Shown here in pieces: positions 1 through 11,000 of a stretch of 64,000 bases of DNA; within the stretch, counting starts at the first letter, position 1; every line of letters starts with the position of its first letter. Location: the NCBI RefSeq assembly GCF_050948215.1, contig NW_027488689.1, positions 124,001-188,000 on the forward strand. Reading direction: 5' to 3'. A model generated the notes under the pieces. The model worked only from the letters and a program-made list of their open reading frames with translations. It made no database searches and was not told where the DNA came from. The position numbers were made by a program, and so were the translations under genes. This DNA is from Halictus rubicundus. Lineage: Eukaryota; Arthropoda; Insecta; Hymenoptera; Halictidae.

Positions 1-617
1 AGCGTTGAGGATAGGATAGCGTTGAGGATAGGATAGGATAGAGGATAGGATAGAGGATTGGTTAGTATAAAGGATAGGATAGGATTGAGGATAGGATAGG
101 ATAGAGGATAGGATAGGATAGAGGATAGGATAGGATAGAGGATAGGATAGGATAGAGGATACGATATTATAGAGGATAGGACAGGATAGAGGATAGGATA
201 GGATAGAGGATAGGATAGGATACAGGATAGGATAGGATAGAGGATAGGTTATGATAGAGGATAGGATAGGATAGAGGATAGGATAGGATAGAGGATAGGA
301 TAGGATAGAGGATAGGATAGGATAGAGGATAGGATAGGATAGAGGATAGGATAGGATAGAGGATAGAGGATAGGATAGGATAGAGGATGGGATAGGATTG
401 AGTATAGAATAGGATAGAGCATAGGATAGGATAGGATTGAGGGTAGGATAGGATAGAGGATAGGATAGGATAGAGGACAGGATAGGGGATTGGATAGGAT
501 ATAGGACAGGAGACGATAGAAGATAAGATAGGGGATTGGATAGGATAGAGTAAAGGAGACGATAGAGATTGGATAGGATAGATGATATAATAGGAAAGAG
601 GATAGGATATGATAGAG
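1..617. repeat. (GGATA)nGA satellite, left segment
   Basis: Tandem array built on the 17-bp unit GAGGATAGGATAGGATA, with 12-bp units and point variants. It runs off the left edge of the window and is cut at 617 by the BEL/Pao element. The last bases before the element continue directly into 7032 when the element and one target duplication are removed, so this segment and the one after 7027 are one array. No gene is present. Confidence 0.97.
613..617 (+). repeat. Target-site duplication (left) of the BEL/Pao element
   Basis: TAGAG directly precedes the TG of the 5' LTR, and the same five bases follow the CA of the 3' LTR at 7027-7031. Five-base duplications are usual for BEL/Pao integrases. 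Because TAGAG is itself common in the satellite, the match alone is weak. It is supported by the restored empty site, which is identical to 8041-8090. Confidence 0.85.
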
Positions 618-1014
618 TGTTCAGGACTCCAACGTTCAAAATTGCCGGTAATCGGGTGCGAGTTTACATATCGATCACGCGCTTCGATCGATAGCGCCGC
701 GTTACGATTACAAACGTTCCTGCCGTTGTCCTTCGTCTTCTTGATCCAGACAGCGAACGATCAACACGTATATTATCTCCGCGCCTATCGCATTCTTGTA
801 ACCGTCTCGCGCAAAACCTTTCGGATTCGACGCTTATCGCTACCGTGCCTATCGCGGGATTATCGTCTCCGTAGTGAACGTCTGGTATCGTGAAATAAAA
901 AAGGGTTCTTTTTCGTGACCGAACAAGTGGTAACTCTTTAAATCCCGTATACCGCTGTATATCCTTGACAGGATAGTTCCACTATCCAAATCAACCTCGC
1001 TGCACGAGAAAACA
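618..1014 (+). repeat. 5' LTR of the BEL/Pao element
   Basis: This 397-bp direct repeat begins TGTTCAGG and ends AAAACA (TG...CA ends). The same sequence is found at 6630-7026. A 90-codon stretch of one reading frame translates identically in both copies, and I found no mismatch by eye. An AATAAA lies at 894-899. It should hold the element's promoter; I see no convincing TATA box. Confidence 0.96.
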
Positions 1015-1015
1015 T

Positions 1016-1033
1016 TGGTCCTTCGAGCCGGAT
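1016..1033 (+). other. Primer binding site, tRNA-Tyr type (BEL/Pao)
   Basis: TGGTCCTTCGAGCCGGAT starts one base after the 5' LTR. Its first 17 bases are complementary to the 3' end of eukaryotic tRNA-Tyr, including the CCA tail, the acceptor strand TCGAAGGA and part of the T arm. This marks the start of minus-strand DNA synthesis. The tRNA assignment rests on my recall of the tRNA-Tyr acceptor stem. Confidence 0.85.
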
Positions 1034-1166
1034 TGCAGTGAGTTTCGGTGAAGAAACATTTGTGAGGTTAAAAAGATCTTGTTCGGCAATTTGACGACGG
1101 TTGAGTGATCCGTTGGACATTCCAAGTTGAAGGACAAAAGGACTAGTCGGTCTGTAACAGTTCACA
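1034..1166 (+). other. Untranslated leader of the BEL/Pao element
   Basis: This short non-coding leader lies between the primer site and the Gag-Pol start codon, and probably carries packaging signals. I see no distinct motif in it. The minus-strand open frame that crosses it is a chance frame. Confidence 0.6.
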
Positions 1167-4100
1167 ATGGGTGACCTCAAGACGCTTCTTCAACACCAAA
1201 TCGATGCCGCTCGTATTGTCGAACGTACCCTTGACAATTTCAAGAAGATCGGCAAAGCAAAATTAACGGTAGCAACCGTTAAGAATCGAATCGCAAGACT
1301 TAGCGAATCTTTTGCCGAGTGCCAACGTCTGCACAAGCAGCTCTCTTCCGTTGCCACGGACGCGGAGCGTTCCACCGTGGGTTACTTCACCCAGGATCGA
1401 TTCATGGCCGTGCACGAGATTTACATGGAAACATCGGACTACATGGCGGAAACTCTTTCTCGTCTCGCAGCTGCCGACTCATCTGGTACTGACTCGACGC
1501 CGTCGCCAGCAGGACCTGTCTCGCAACCTGATGACGACAAGAGTCGAATGCCAACGCTCAATCTGCCGACATTCTCTGGAGCCTTCAGTGAGTGGGAAAC
1601 CTTCCGCGATCGCTTTACAGCGATGGTCATCTCTCGTAAAGGTCTGTCAAACGTATCTCGTTTCGAATATTTGTTAGCGTGTTTGCAAGGCGCGGCAAGT
1701 GATCTCGTCGAGAACATCGCGATAACCGATGCGGGCTTCGCGATCGCGTGGGACCTCCTGGTAGAGTGTTTTGAAAACAAGCGGCTGTTAGTGACAACGC
1801 ATTTAGAAACTCTGTACGACCTTCCACAAGTTCATTCCGAGTCTGCCGATCAGCTGCGAAGCCTTCGCGACAAAGCCAACAAGGCGATAAAAGCCCTGCA
1901 GAATCTCGATCGTCCCGTCGAACATTGGGGCGACTTACTCGTTTTCTTCGTAACAACGAAATTAGATTCCGAGTCGCGGAAGGCTTGGGAGTTGAAACTC
2001 GGCGATAACACCGATTGTCCGACATTTGAAACGCTTAATACATTTCTAAAATCGCGAATACGCGCGTTACAAACAATTAAGCCGTCCCCGTCGGGAGCGG
2101 CCTCTCGGATCGCGGACTCGGCAGCAACCAAATCGAGTCGTGTTCGTGCGACTTCGTTACACGGTGCTGCTGCCGTCAAGAGCCCGTGCGAGTTATGCAA
2201 AGCGAATCACATACTCGGACAATGCGCGTTATTTAAAAGTAAATCTGTCGAACAACGGGTCGAGTTCGCGAAAGGGACAAACCGGTGCATGAACTGTTTG
2301 AGTCCGTACCATTCGACGAAAAAATGTACGAGTTCATATAACTGTTCCATTTGTAAAAGGCGTCATCACACCTTGTTACATATCAACAACGCGACTGCGT
2401 CATCAACCGGTACCGCGTCATCGAATAACTCTACGTTAACGACCGAGAATGTCACATCGCTGCTCACGTCTTGTTCTGTTCCGCGCGTGACTGCCACACA
2501 GCAAGTCTTGCTCGCGACTGCATGGGTCGAACTGCGGTCACCGTCTGGCCGTTCAGAGAAAATTCGCGCGTTACTCGATCAAGGCTCGGTCATTTCTATA
2601 ATTGCCGAGAATTTAACACAACGACTCCGACTACCGCGTTCGCGTGTTTCAGTCAGCATTACCGGAATCGGCAATAACGCGGTTGCTTGTCGCTCATCGA
2701 CAACATTTACCGTAGCATCGTGTAAAACGGACTCCGTATACTCCATGAGCGCTTACGTACTACGTTCATTGTCGAACTATCTGCCACATCAAGTGTCGAC
2801 AGGCGTCAGGCTCTCTCATATTCGCGATCTGGAATTGGCGGACGACAATCCCTTTGACTCGGCTCCAATCGAACTAATTATCGGTGCGGATCAGTACGGG
2901 TTGCTTCTTTTAGAAGGTTTGCGAAAGGGCCCGGTGAACGAGCCGACGGCTCAAAACACCACGTTAGGCTGGATCCTTTCCGGTCCCGTTCCATCTTTCG
3001 CATCCAATGCTCCTACTTCCGTTGCCAGCTTCCACTGCAACGTTTCGGGGAATCTCGATGCCGAACTTCGACGATTTTGGGAAGTCGAGGAGTTACCGTT
3101 CGTCACGCGTCTTTCTCCTGCTGAACAAAAGTGCGAGGAACATTTTCAACGCACGCATACTCGGGCTCCAAATGGACAGTATATCGTTCGCTTGCCTTTT
3201 ATCGAAGGACCTCCCATCGATATTGGCCCTTCACTCTCCGCGGCGAACACCATGTTCCTAAGACAGGAAAATCGGTTGCAACGAAACGCGGAGCATTCAG
3301 CAGAATACGCTCAGTTCCTACGTGAGTACGAGGCCCTCGGTCATATGGCCGAAGTCACCGACACGCAAACGGTTCCGTCACTTCAAACCGTGTACATACC
3401 GCATCACGCGGTTATTCGGGAACACAGCGCTACAACACGGCTTCGTGTCGTTTTCAACGCATCCTCGAAAACGGGAAACGGGACATCACTCAACGACCAC
3501 TTATTGATCGGTCCCAAATTACAAACGGACTTAGCCGCTGTAGTTCTTCGATGGCGCCGCTATCGATACGTCTTTATCGCCGACATTGCTAAAATGTACC
3601 GGCAGATCTTGGTCGACCACAAGGACGTTGACTATCAACGGATTTTGTGGCGATCTTCTCCCTCAGAACCATTGCGGCATTATCGGCTCTTGACCGTTAC
3701 GTACGGTACCGGTCCAGCTCCTTATCTTGCTTTACGGGTCCTCCAACAACTCGCTAAGGACGAAGGGTCGAAATATCCTCTCGCGCAGCTGGTTTTTCGC
3801 GACCAAATCTATGTGGACGACTGCGTCTTCGGCGCGGACGATCCACGGCTAGCACGTAAAACACGTGACCACGTAACTGCCCTGTTGCAAGAGGGTGGCT
3901 TTAAATTGCGCAAATGGGCTAGTAATTGCCCTGCATTAATTGCCGATATCGATCCCTCAGATCATGGTCTTGCTGCCAGCAAACCATTGTTACCAGATGA
4001 CAATTTAAAGGTCCTTGGTATCAACTGGAATCCCGGGAACGACTCATTTCGTTTCGACATCGGAATTCAAAACGTCATTCCGGCAACAAAACGGGAAATT

Positions 4101-6491
4101 CTTTCGACAATCGCTCGATTCTACGACCCGCTGGGATGGGCCGCTCCCGTTGTTATCGTGGCAAAAATTCTGATGCAACGCCTCTGGTTGCAGAAGTGTG
4201 ATTGGGATGAGACCATCCCGACCGAGTTCCGCGAAACGTGGACCACGTATTGCACGCAACTTCCCCTGCTCCGATCTATCGTTCTCCCTCGGTGGACAGG
4301 ACACGGGTTAAACGTTTTAAAAACAGAACTGCATGGCTTCGCCGATGCCTCGCAAAACGCCTATGCCGCAGTTGTTTACTCTCGCGTTACAACTAACAAC
4401 GGTGAGATTCTAGTCTCTCTTCTCGCTGCAAAGTCTAAAGTGGCTCCGCTCAAATCCTTCACCATTCCGCGCCTTGAGCTATGCGGAGTTGTACTCCTTT
4501 CTCGTCTAATGTCGTTCATAAGAACTTCGTTCGAGGACTCTGCGTGCGAGATGCACGGCTGGACCGATTCCACGATTACTCTCGCATGGATAAGTCAACC
4601 CGCGTCTCGTTGGAAAACGTTTGTCGCGAATCGAGTCGCGAACATTCAGGAACTAGTACCAAAATGTCAGTGGCACCATGTTATATCGGAAGACAATCCT
4701 GCCGACTGCGCCTCTCGCGGAATCCACGTCCCTCAGTTTGTGAACCATAGCCTATGGTGGCACGGCCCGAGGTGGCTCAAATCGCCATCTACCTCGTGGC
4801 CTTGCGAGACCACTCCGCTCAAGGCAACGACGGAGGAACGGATACCGGTCGCTCTTCACGCAGTCACTGTACCAGAACCGTGGGATCTAGCTACACGATT
4901 CTCGAGTTGGCCCAAGCTTCTCCGCGTGACTGCGTATATTTTGCGCTTTATCAAAAGACTACAGTCATACCGTAACCTGTCCGAATCGTCAATCTCGGCC
5001 ACGGAAGGTCACTCGGAAAATTGTCCAAATCCAAGCGCGCTGCTTCCGATAGAAATTCGACAAGCGCGCACGTATTGGCTGAAACATATTCAACAAACGG
5101 TACTTCCGGTTGAATTTCAGCGGTTATACGGTAAGCATCCGCTCCCGCGACAAAGTCCAGTGCTCTCTTTAAACCCGTATCTCGATTCGGAGGGACTGAT
5201 TCGCGTTGGCGGGCGCCTTCGAAATTCGGCATTACCCGAGGAAACCAAACATCCGATTATCCTTGCCTCGCATCCTCTCGTTTCGCTGCTCATCAGCCAT
5301 CTGCACCGTAGTTTGCTACACGCAGGCCCTCAACTAACGCTAGCGAAGTTGCGACAAGAATTCTGGCTCCTACGGGCACGTCCTACTGTTCGCCAAGTTT
5401 TATACAAGTGCGTGATCTGCGCGCGACAGCGTGCGACAATTCCGTTCGAATTGATGGGAGAGCTTCCGGCGGTACGCGTTACCCGCTCAGAAAGAGCATT
5501 CTTACACTGTGGCGTGGACTACGCGGGCCCCATCGCAGTCCGAACGACTCCCGGTCGCGGACATAAATCGACAAAGGCGTATATCGCACTTTTTATATGT
5601 ATGGCGACGCGTGCGGTACACCTCGAATTAGTAGGATCCTATACAACGGATGCGTTCCTAGCGTGCTACGATCGGTTCATCTCGCGTCGCGGTTTACCGG
5701 TCGCCATGTATAGCGATAATGGAACCACGTTCCAGGGTGCCGACAAAGAACTGACCACGGCCTTTCGATCCGCCACGCGCGACCCGAATCTCCTTAACAA
5801 ACTCGCGAGCGATCAGGTAGCATGGCACTTCATTCCTCCCTCCGCTCCGCATTTCGGCGGACTGTGGGAAGCCGGAATTCGAAGCATGAAACACCATTAT
5901 AAACGAGTCATCGGTTCGCACACTCTGACGTTCGAAGAGATGACTACCGTATTATGTCAGATCGAAGCTTGCATGAACTCCCGTCCGATTGCTCCGAGGT
6001 CGGAAAATATCGACGATTATACAGCGCTGACCCCGGGTCACTTTCTTATCGGCACGGCGATCACTACTATTCCTACCGTAACTCTGCTCGATGTAAACGA
6101 TTCGCGCTTGACTCGTTGGCAGCTCTTAAAGAAACTGTACGAAAGTGTTTGGAAAGCGTGGTCGAATGACTATATTCACTCGTTGCAACAACGCACGAAA
6201 TGGCGCACCGCGAGTCACCTCGCAAAGGTTGGTCGTATCGTCCTTCTCCGAAACGCCCTTGCACCTCCGTGTAAGTGGGAACTTGCGCGGATAATCAAAT
6301 GTCATCCCGGAGAGGATAACATTATTCGCGTCGTAACAATTAAGACTGCCAACTCGGAGTACAAACGGCCGATCGTCAAACTGTGTTTCCTCCCCGTTGA
6401 TATCAACGAAACTGATACCCTCGATGCAAAAAACGCGGACGAGACACAGCCCCAAAACAAACAACCGCTCCGTCACGGCGGGCGGTCATAA
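1167..6491 (+). CDS. BEL/Pao Gag-Pol polyprotein, intact
   Basis: One frame of 1774 residues encodes all proteins needed for transposition. The start ATG sits in a good context (CACAATGG). An N-terminal helical Gag part is followed by a DUF1759-like region (about residues 128-280) and Cys/His zinc-binding clusters at residues 341-405. An A17-type aspartic protease follows, with DQG at 471-473. Reverse transcriptase has D806 and a YVDD box at 882-885. RNase H has the acidic set D1060, E1104, D1134, D1180. The integrase HHCC finger is H1380/H1385 and C1415/C1418; the catalytic triad is D1451, D1517, E1568, with 50 residues between the last two. A DUF5641-like domain ends the protein. No stop, frameshift or missing catalytic residue is visible. 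Gag and Pol share one frame, as usual in BEL/Pao, so processing should be by the protease. There is no envelope gene. Confidence 0.97.
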   Translation: MGDLKTLLQHQIDAARIVERTLDNFKKIGKAKLTVATVKNRIARLSESFAECQRLHKQLSSVATDAERSTVGYFTQDRFMAVHEIYMETSDYMAETLSRLAAADSSGTDSTPSPAGPVSQPDDDKSRMPTLNLPTFSGAFSEWETFRDRFTAMVISRKGLSNVSRFEYLLACLQGAASDLVENIAITDAGFAIAWDLLVECFENKRLLVTTHLETLYDLPQVHSESADQLRSLRDKANKAIKALQNLDRPVEHWGDLLVFFVTTKLDSESRKAWELKLGDNTDCPTFETLNTFLKSRIRALQTIKPSPSGAASRIADSAATKSSRVRATSLHGAAAVKSPCELCKANHILGQCALFKSKSVEQRVEFAKGTNRCMNCLSPYHSTKKCTSSYNCSICKRRHHTLLHINNATASSTGTASSNNSTLTTENVTSLLTSCSVPRVTATQQVLLATAWVELRSPSGRSEKIRALLDQGSVISIIAENLTQRLRLPRSRVSVSITGIGNNAVACRSSTTFTVASCKTDSVYSMSAYVLRSLSNYLPHQVSTGVRLSHIRDLELADDNPFDSAPIELIIGADQYGLLLLEGLRKGPVNEPTAQNTTLGWILSGPVPSFASNAPTSVASFHCNVSGNLDAELRRFWEVEELPFVTRLSPAEQKCEEHFQRTHTRAPNGQYIVRLPFIEGPPIDIGPSLSAANTMFLRQENRLQRNAEHSAEYAQFLREYEALGHMAEVTDTQTVPSLQTVYIPHHAVIREHSATTRLRVVFNASSKTGNGTSLNDHLLIGPKLQTDLAAVVLRWRRYRYVFIADIAKMYRQILVDHKDVDYQRILWRSSPSEPLRHYRLLTVTYGTGPAPYLALRVLQQLAKDEGSKYPLAQLVFRDQIYVDDCVFGADDPRLARKTRDHVTALLQEGGFKLRKWASNCPALIADIDPSDHGLAASKPLLPDDNLKVLGINWNPGNDSFRFDIGIQNVIPATKREILSTIARFYDPLGWAAPVVIVAKILMQRLWLQKCDWDETIPTEFRETWTTYCTQLPLLRSIVLPRWTGHGLNVLKTELHGFADASQNAYAAVVYSRVTTNNGEILVSLLAAKSKVAPLKSFTIPRLELCGVVLLSRLMSFIRTSFEDSACEMHGWTDSTITLAWISQPASRWKTFVANRVANIQELVPKCQWHHVISEDNPADCASRGIHVPQFVNHSLWWHGPRWLKSPSTSWPCETTPLKATTEERIPVALHAVTVPEPWDLATRFSSWPKLLRVTAYILRFIKRLQSYRNLSESSISATEGHSENCPNPSALLPIEIRQARTYWLKHIQQTVLPVEFQRLYGKHPLPRQSPVLSLNPYLDSEGLIRVGGRLRNSALPEETKHPIILASHPLVSLLISHLHRSLLHAGPQLTLAKLRQEFWLLRARPTVRQVLYKCVICARQRATIPFELMGELPAVRVTRSERAFLHCGVDYAGPIAVRTTPGRGHKSTKAYIALFICMATRAVHLELVGSYTTDAFLACYDRFISRRGLPVAMYSDNGTTFQGADKELTTAFRSATRDPNLLNKLASDQVAWHFIPPSAPHFGGLWEAGIRSMKHHYKRVIGSHTLTFEEMTTVLCQIEACMNSRPIAPRSENIDDYTALTPGHFLIGTAITTIPTVTLLDVNDSRLTRWQLLKKLYESVWKAWSNDYIHSLQQRTKWRTASHLAKVGRIVLLRNALAPPCKWELARIIKCHPGEDNIIRVVTIKTANSEYKRPIVKLCFLPVDINETDTLDAKNADETQPQNKQPLRHGGRS

Positions 6492-6616
6492 AATGTACAA
6501 AATAGGCTAAGACGCGCTACGTAAAGTGTAATTCTCGAGCGTACGCATTTCGCCACGAGGTTCAGCGAAACCTTTTCGTTGTACCTCCCTCCTTTTGTAA
6601 TCGGATACAACTATCC
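6492..6616 (+). other. 3' untranslated region of the BEL/Pao element
   Basis: This 125-bp non-coding stretch lies between the Gag-Pol stop and the purine tract. No further ORF (no env) and no repeat is seen. Confidence 0.6.
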
Positions 6617-6629
6617 GAGGCGGGCGGTA
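6617..6629 (+). other. Polypurine tract of the BEL/Pao element
   Basis: GAGGCGGGCGGTA abuts the TG of the 3' LTR. This is where the plus-strand primer should be. The tract is broken by two cytosines and a T, so it is imperfect; position is the main evidence. Confidence 0.6.
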
Positions 6630-7026
6630 TGTTCAGGACTCCAACGTTCAAAATTGCCGGTAATCGGGTGCGAGTTTACATATCGATCACGCGCTTCGAT
6701 CGATAGCGCCGCGTTACGATTACAAACGTTCCTGCCGTTGTCCTTCGTCTTCTTGATCCAGACAGCGAACGATCAACACGTATATTATCTCCGCGCCTAT
6801 CGCATTCTTGTAACCGTCTCGCGCAAAACCTTTCGGATTCGACGCTTATCGCTACCGTGCCTATCGCGGGATTATCGTCTCCGTAGTGAACGTCTGGTAT
6901 CGTGAAATAAAAAAGGGTTCTTTTTCGTGACCGAACAAGTGGTAACTCTTTAAATCCCGTATACCGCTGTATATCCTTGACAGGATAGTTCCACTATCCA
7001 AATCAACCTCGCTGCACGAGAAAACA
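6630..7026 (+). repeat. 3' LTR of the BEL/Pao element
   Basis: This is the second 397-bp copy of the LTR, starting TGTTCAGG and ending AAAACA, offset by 6012 bp from the first. It has the same length, no mismatch that I can find and the same AATAAA. LTR identity implies insertion recent enough that no substitutions have built up. Confidence 0.96.
6906..6911 (+). terminator. Poly(A) signal in the BEL/Pao 3' LTR
   Basis: AATAAA followed a few bases later by a T-rich, GT-containing stretch (GGGTTCTTTTTCGTG). This is the usual layout for retroelement transcript 3' end formation. The position within the LTR is plausible; cleavage is not shown. Confidence 0.55.
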
Positions 7027-7031
7027 TAGAG
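7027..7031 (+). repeat. Target-site duplication (right) of the BEL/Pao element
   Basis: TAGAG directly after the 3' LTR, matching 613-617. Confidence 0.85.
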
Positions 7032-8040
7032 GATACGACATTAAAGAGGATAGGACAGGATAGAGGATAGGATAGGATAGAGGATAGGGTAGGATAGAGG
7101 ATAGGATAGGATAGAGGATAGGATAGGATAGAGGATAGGATAGAGGATAGGATAGGATAGAGGATATGATAGAGGATAGGTTAGGATAGAGGATAGGATA
7201 GGATAGAGGATAGGATAGGATAGAGGATAGGATAGGGGATTGGATAGGATAGAGGACAGGAGACGATAGAGATTGGATAGGATAGATGATATAATAGGAA
7301 AGAGGATAGAATATGATAGAGGATACGATATTATAGAGGATAGGACAGGATAGAGGATAGGATAGGATAGAGGATAGGATAGGATAGAGGATAGGATAGG
7401 ATAGAGGATAGAATAGGATAGTGGATAGGATACGATAGAGGATAGGATAGAGGATATGATAGAGGATAGGATAGAGGATTGGATAGGATAGAGGATTGGA
7501 TAGGATAGAGGATATTATAGGATAGAGGATATGATACGATAGCGGATAGGATATAATGGAGTATAGGATAGTAATGAGGATAGGATAGCGTTGAGGATAG
7601 GATAGGAAAGAGGATAGGATAGAGGATTGGTTAGTATAAAGGATAGGAGAGGATAGAGGATAGGATAGGATTGAGGATAGGATAGGATAGAGGATAGGAT
7701 AGGATAGAGGATAGGATAGGATAGAGGATAGGATAGGATAGAGGATAGGATAGGATAGAGGATACGATATTATAGAGGATAGGACAGGATAGAGGATAGG
7801 ATAGGGTAGAGGATAGGATAGGATACAGGATAGGATAGGATAGAGGATAGGTTAGGATAGAGGATAGGATAGGATAGAGGATAGGATAGGATAGAGGATA
7901 GGATAGGATAGAGGATGGGATAGGATAGAGGATAGGATAGGATAGAGGATCGGATAGGATAGAGGATAGGATAGGATAGAGGATAGGATAGGATAGAGGA
8001 AAGGAGACGATAGGGATTGGATAGGATAGATGATATAATA

Positions 8041-8090
8041 GGAAAGAGGATAGGATATGATAGAGGATACGACATTAAAGAGGATAGGAC
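8041..8090 (+). other. Paralogous empty site for the BEL/Pao insertion
   Basis: This stretch of the array has, uninterrupted, the sequence made by joining the bases left of 617 to those right of 7032 (GGATATGATAGAG then GATACGACATTAAAG). It is a diverged satellite variant found again near 9.75, 10.3, 11.5, 23.4, 23.7 and 25.8 kb. It confirms the boundaries of the BEL/Pao element and that the element landed in an existing variant unit. Confidence 0.85.
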
Positions 8091-11000
8091 AGGATAGAGG
8101 ATAGGATAGGATAGAGGATAGGTTAGGATAGAGTATAGGATAGGATAGAGGATAGGATAGAGGATAGGATAGAGGATAGGATAGGATAGAGGATAGGATA
8201 GGATAGAGGATAGGATAGGATAGAGGATAGGATAGGATAGGATAGAGGATAGGATAGGATAGAGGATAGGATAGGATTGAGGATAGGATAGGATAGAGGA
8301 TAGGATAGGATTGAGGATAGGATAGGATAGAGCATAGGATAGGATAGGATTGAGGGTAGGATAGGATAGAGGATAGGATAGGATAGAGGATAGGATGGGA
8401 TAGAGGATAGGATAGGATAGAGGATAGGATAGGATAGAGGATAGGATAGGATAGAGGATAGGATAGGGTAGAGGATAGGATAGGATAGAGGATAGGATAG
8501 GATAGAGGATAGGATAGGATAGAGGATAGGATAGGATAGAGGATAGGATAGGATAGAGGATAGTATAGGATAGAGGATAGGATAGGATAGAGGATAGGAT
8601 AGGATAGAGGATAGGATAGGATAGAGGATAGGATAGGATAGAGGATAGGATAGGATAGAGGATAGGATAGGATAGAGGATAGGATAGGATAGAGGATAGG
8701 ATAGGATAGAGGATAGGATAGGATAGAGGATAGGATAGGATAGAGGATAGGATAGGATAGAGGATAGGATAGGATAGAGGATAGGATAGGATAGAGGATA
8801 GGATAGAGGATTGGTTAGTATAAAGGATAAGAGAGGATAGAGGATAGGATAGGATTGAGGATAGGATAGGATAGAGGATAGGATAGGATTGAGGATAGGA
8901 TAGGATAGAGCATAGGATAGGATAGGATTGAGGGTAGGATAGGATAGAGGATAGGATAGGATAGAGGATAGGATACGGGATTGGATAGGATAGATGACAG
9001 GAGACGATAGAAGATAAGATAGGGGATTGGATAGGATAGAGGAAAGGAGACGATAGAGATTGGATAGGATAGATGATATAATAGGAAAGAGGATAGGATA
9101 TGATAGAGGATACGATATTATAGAGGATAGGACAGGATAGAGGATAGGATAGGATAGAGGATAGGATACGATAGAGGATAGGATAGAGGATATGATAGAG
9201 GATAGGATAGAGGATTGGATAGGATAGAGGATTGGATAGGATAGAGGATATTATAGGATAGAGGATATGATACGATAGCGGATAGGATATAATGGAGTAT
9301 AGCATAGTAATGAGGATAGGATAGCGTTGAGGATAGGATAGGATAGAGGATAGGATAGAGGATTGGTTAGTATAAAGGATAGGAGAGGATAGAGGATAGG
9401 ATAGGATTGAGGATAGGATAGGATAGAGGATAGGATAGGATTGAGGATAGGATAGGATAGAGGATAGGATAGGATAGAGGATAGGATAGGATAGAGGATA
9501 GGATAGGATAGAGGATACGATATTATAGAGGATAGGACAGGATAGAGGATAGGATAGGATAGAGGATAGGATAGGATACAGGATAGGATAGGATAGAGGA
9601 TAGGTTAGGATAGAGGATAGGATAGGATAGAGGATAGGATAGGATAGAGGATAGGATAGGATAGAGGATGGGATAGGATAGAGGATAGGATAGGATAGAG
9701 GATCGGATGGGATAGATGATATAATAGGAAAGAGGATAGGATATGATAGAGGATACGACATTAAAGAGGATAGGACAGGATAGAGGATAGGATAGGATAG
9801 AGGATAGGTTAGGATAGAGTATAGGATAGGATAGAGGATAGGATAGAGGATAGGATAGAGGATAGGATAGGATAGAGGATAGGATAGGATAGGATAGAGG
9901 ATAGGATAGGATAGAGGATAGGATAGGATAGAGGATAGGATAGGATAGAGGATAGGATAGGATAGAGGATAGGATAGGATAGAGGATAGGATAGGATAGA
10001 GGATAGGATAGGATAGAGGATAGGATAGGATAGGATAGAGGATAGGATAGGATAGAGGATAGGATAGGATAGAGGATAGGATAGGATAGAGGATAGGATA
10101 GGATAGAGGATAGGATAGGATAGAGGATAGGATAGGATAGAGGATAGGATAGGATAGAGGATAGGATAGGATAGAGGATAGGATAGGATAGAGGATAGGA
10201 TAGGATAGAGGATAGGATAGGATAGAGGATAGGATAGGATAGAGGATAGGATAGGATAGATGATATAATAGGAAAGAGGATAGGATATGATAGAGGATAC
10301 GACATTAAAGAGGATAGGACAGGATAGAGGATAGGATAGGATAGAGGATAGGTTAGGATAGAGTATAGGATAGGATAGAGGATAGGATAGAGGATAGGAT
10401 AGGATAGAGGATAGGATAGGATAGGATAGAGGATAGGATAGGATAGAGGATAGGATAGGATAGAGGATAGGATAGGATAGAGGATAGGATAGGATAGGAT
10501 AGAGGATAGGATAGGATAGAGGATAGGATAGGATAGAGGATAGGATAGGATAGAGGATAGGATAGGATAGAGGATAGGATAGGATAGAGGATAGGATAGG
10601 ATAGAGGATAGGATAGGATAGAGGATAGGATAGCATAGGATAGAGGATAGGATAGCATAGAGGATAGGATAGGATAGAGGATAGGATGGGATAGAGGATA
10701 GGATAGGATAGAGGATAGGATAGGATAGAGGATAGGATAGGATAGAGGATAGGATAGGGTAGAGGATAGGATAGGATAGAGGATAGGATAGGATAGAGGA
10801 TAGGATAGGATAGAGGATAGGATAGGATAGAGGATAGGATAGGATAGAGGATAGTATAGGATAGAGGATAGGATAGGATAGAGGATAGGATAGGATAGAG
10901 GATAGGATAGGATAGAGGATAGGATAGGATAGAGGATAGGATAGGATAGAGGATAGGATAGGATAGAGGATAGGATAGGATAGAGGATCGGATAGGATAG

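Larger units (their letters stand above)
618..7026 (+). mobile_element. Full-length BEL/Pao LTR retrotransposon
   Basis: The element is 6409 bp and complete: 397-bp 5' LTR, tRNA-Tyr-type primer site, a single intact 1774-codon Gag-Pol frame, a purine-rich tract, a 397-bp 3' LTR and a 5-bp target duplication. The domain order protease, reverse transcriptase, RNase H, integrase, with a DUF1759-like region at the front and a DUF5641-like end, is that of the BEL/Pao superfamily. The two LTRs appear identical by eye and the frame has no stop or frameshift, so the insertion is recent and the copy could be autonomous. I cannot assign a family name. It lies entirely within the satellite. Confidence 0.97.

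Noticed and set aside
609..893. 94-codon frame in the BEL/Pao 5' LTR, repeated as a 108-codon frame in the 3' LTR
   Set aside because: The shared part lies in the LTR, is non-domain sequence and is present in both copies only because the LTRs are identical.
7770..9761. 663-codon minus-strand open frame and dozens of similar ones across the satellite
   Set aside because: All are translations of the stop-free complement of (GGATA)nGA, overlap each other in several frames, and show only the repeat period. They have no domain, codon bias or independent start context.
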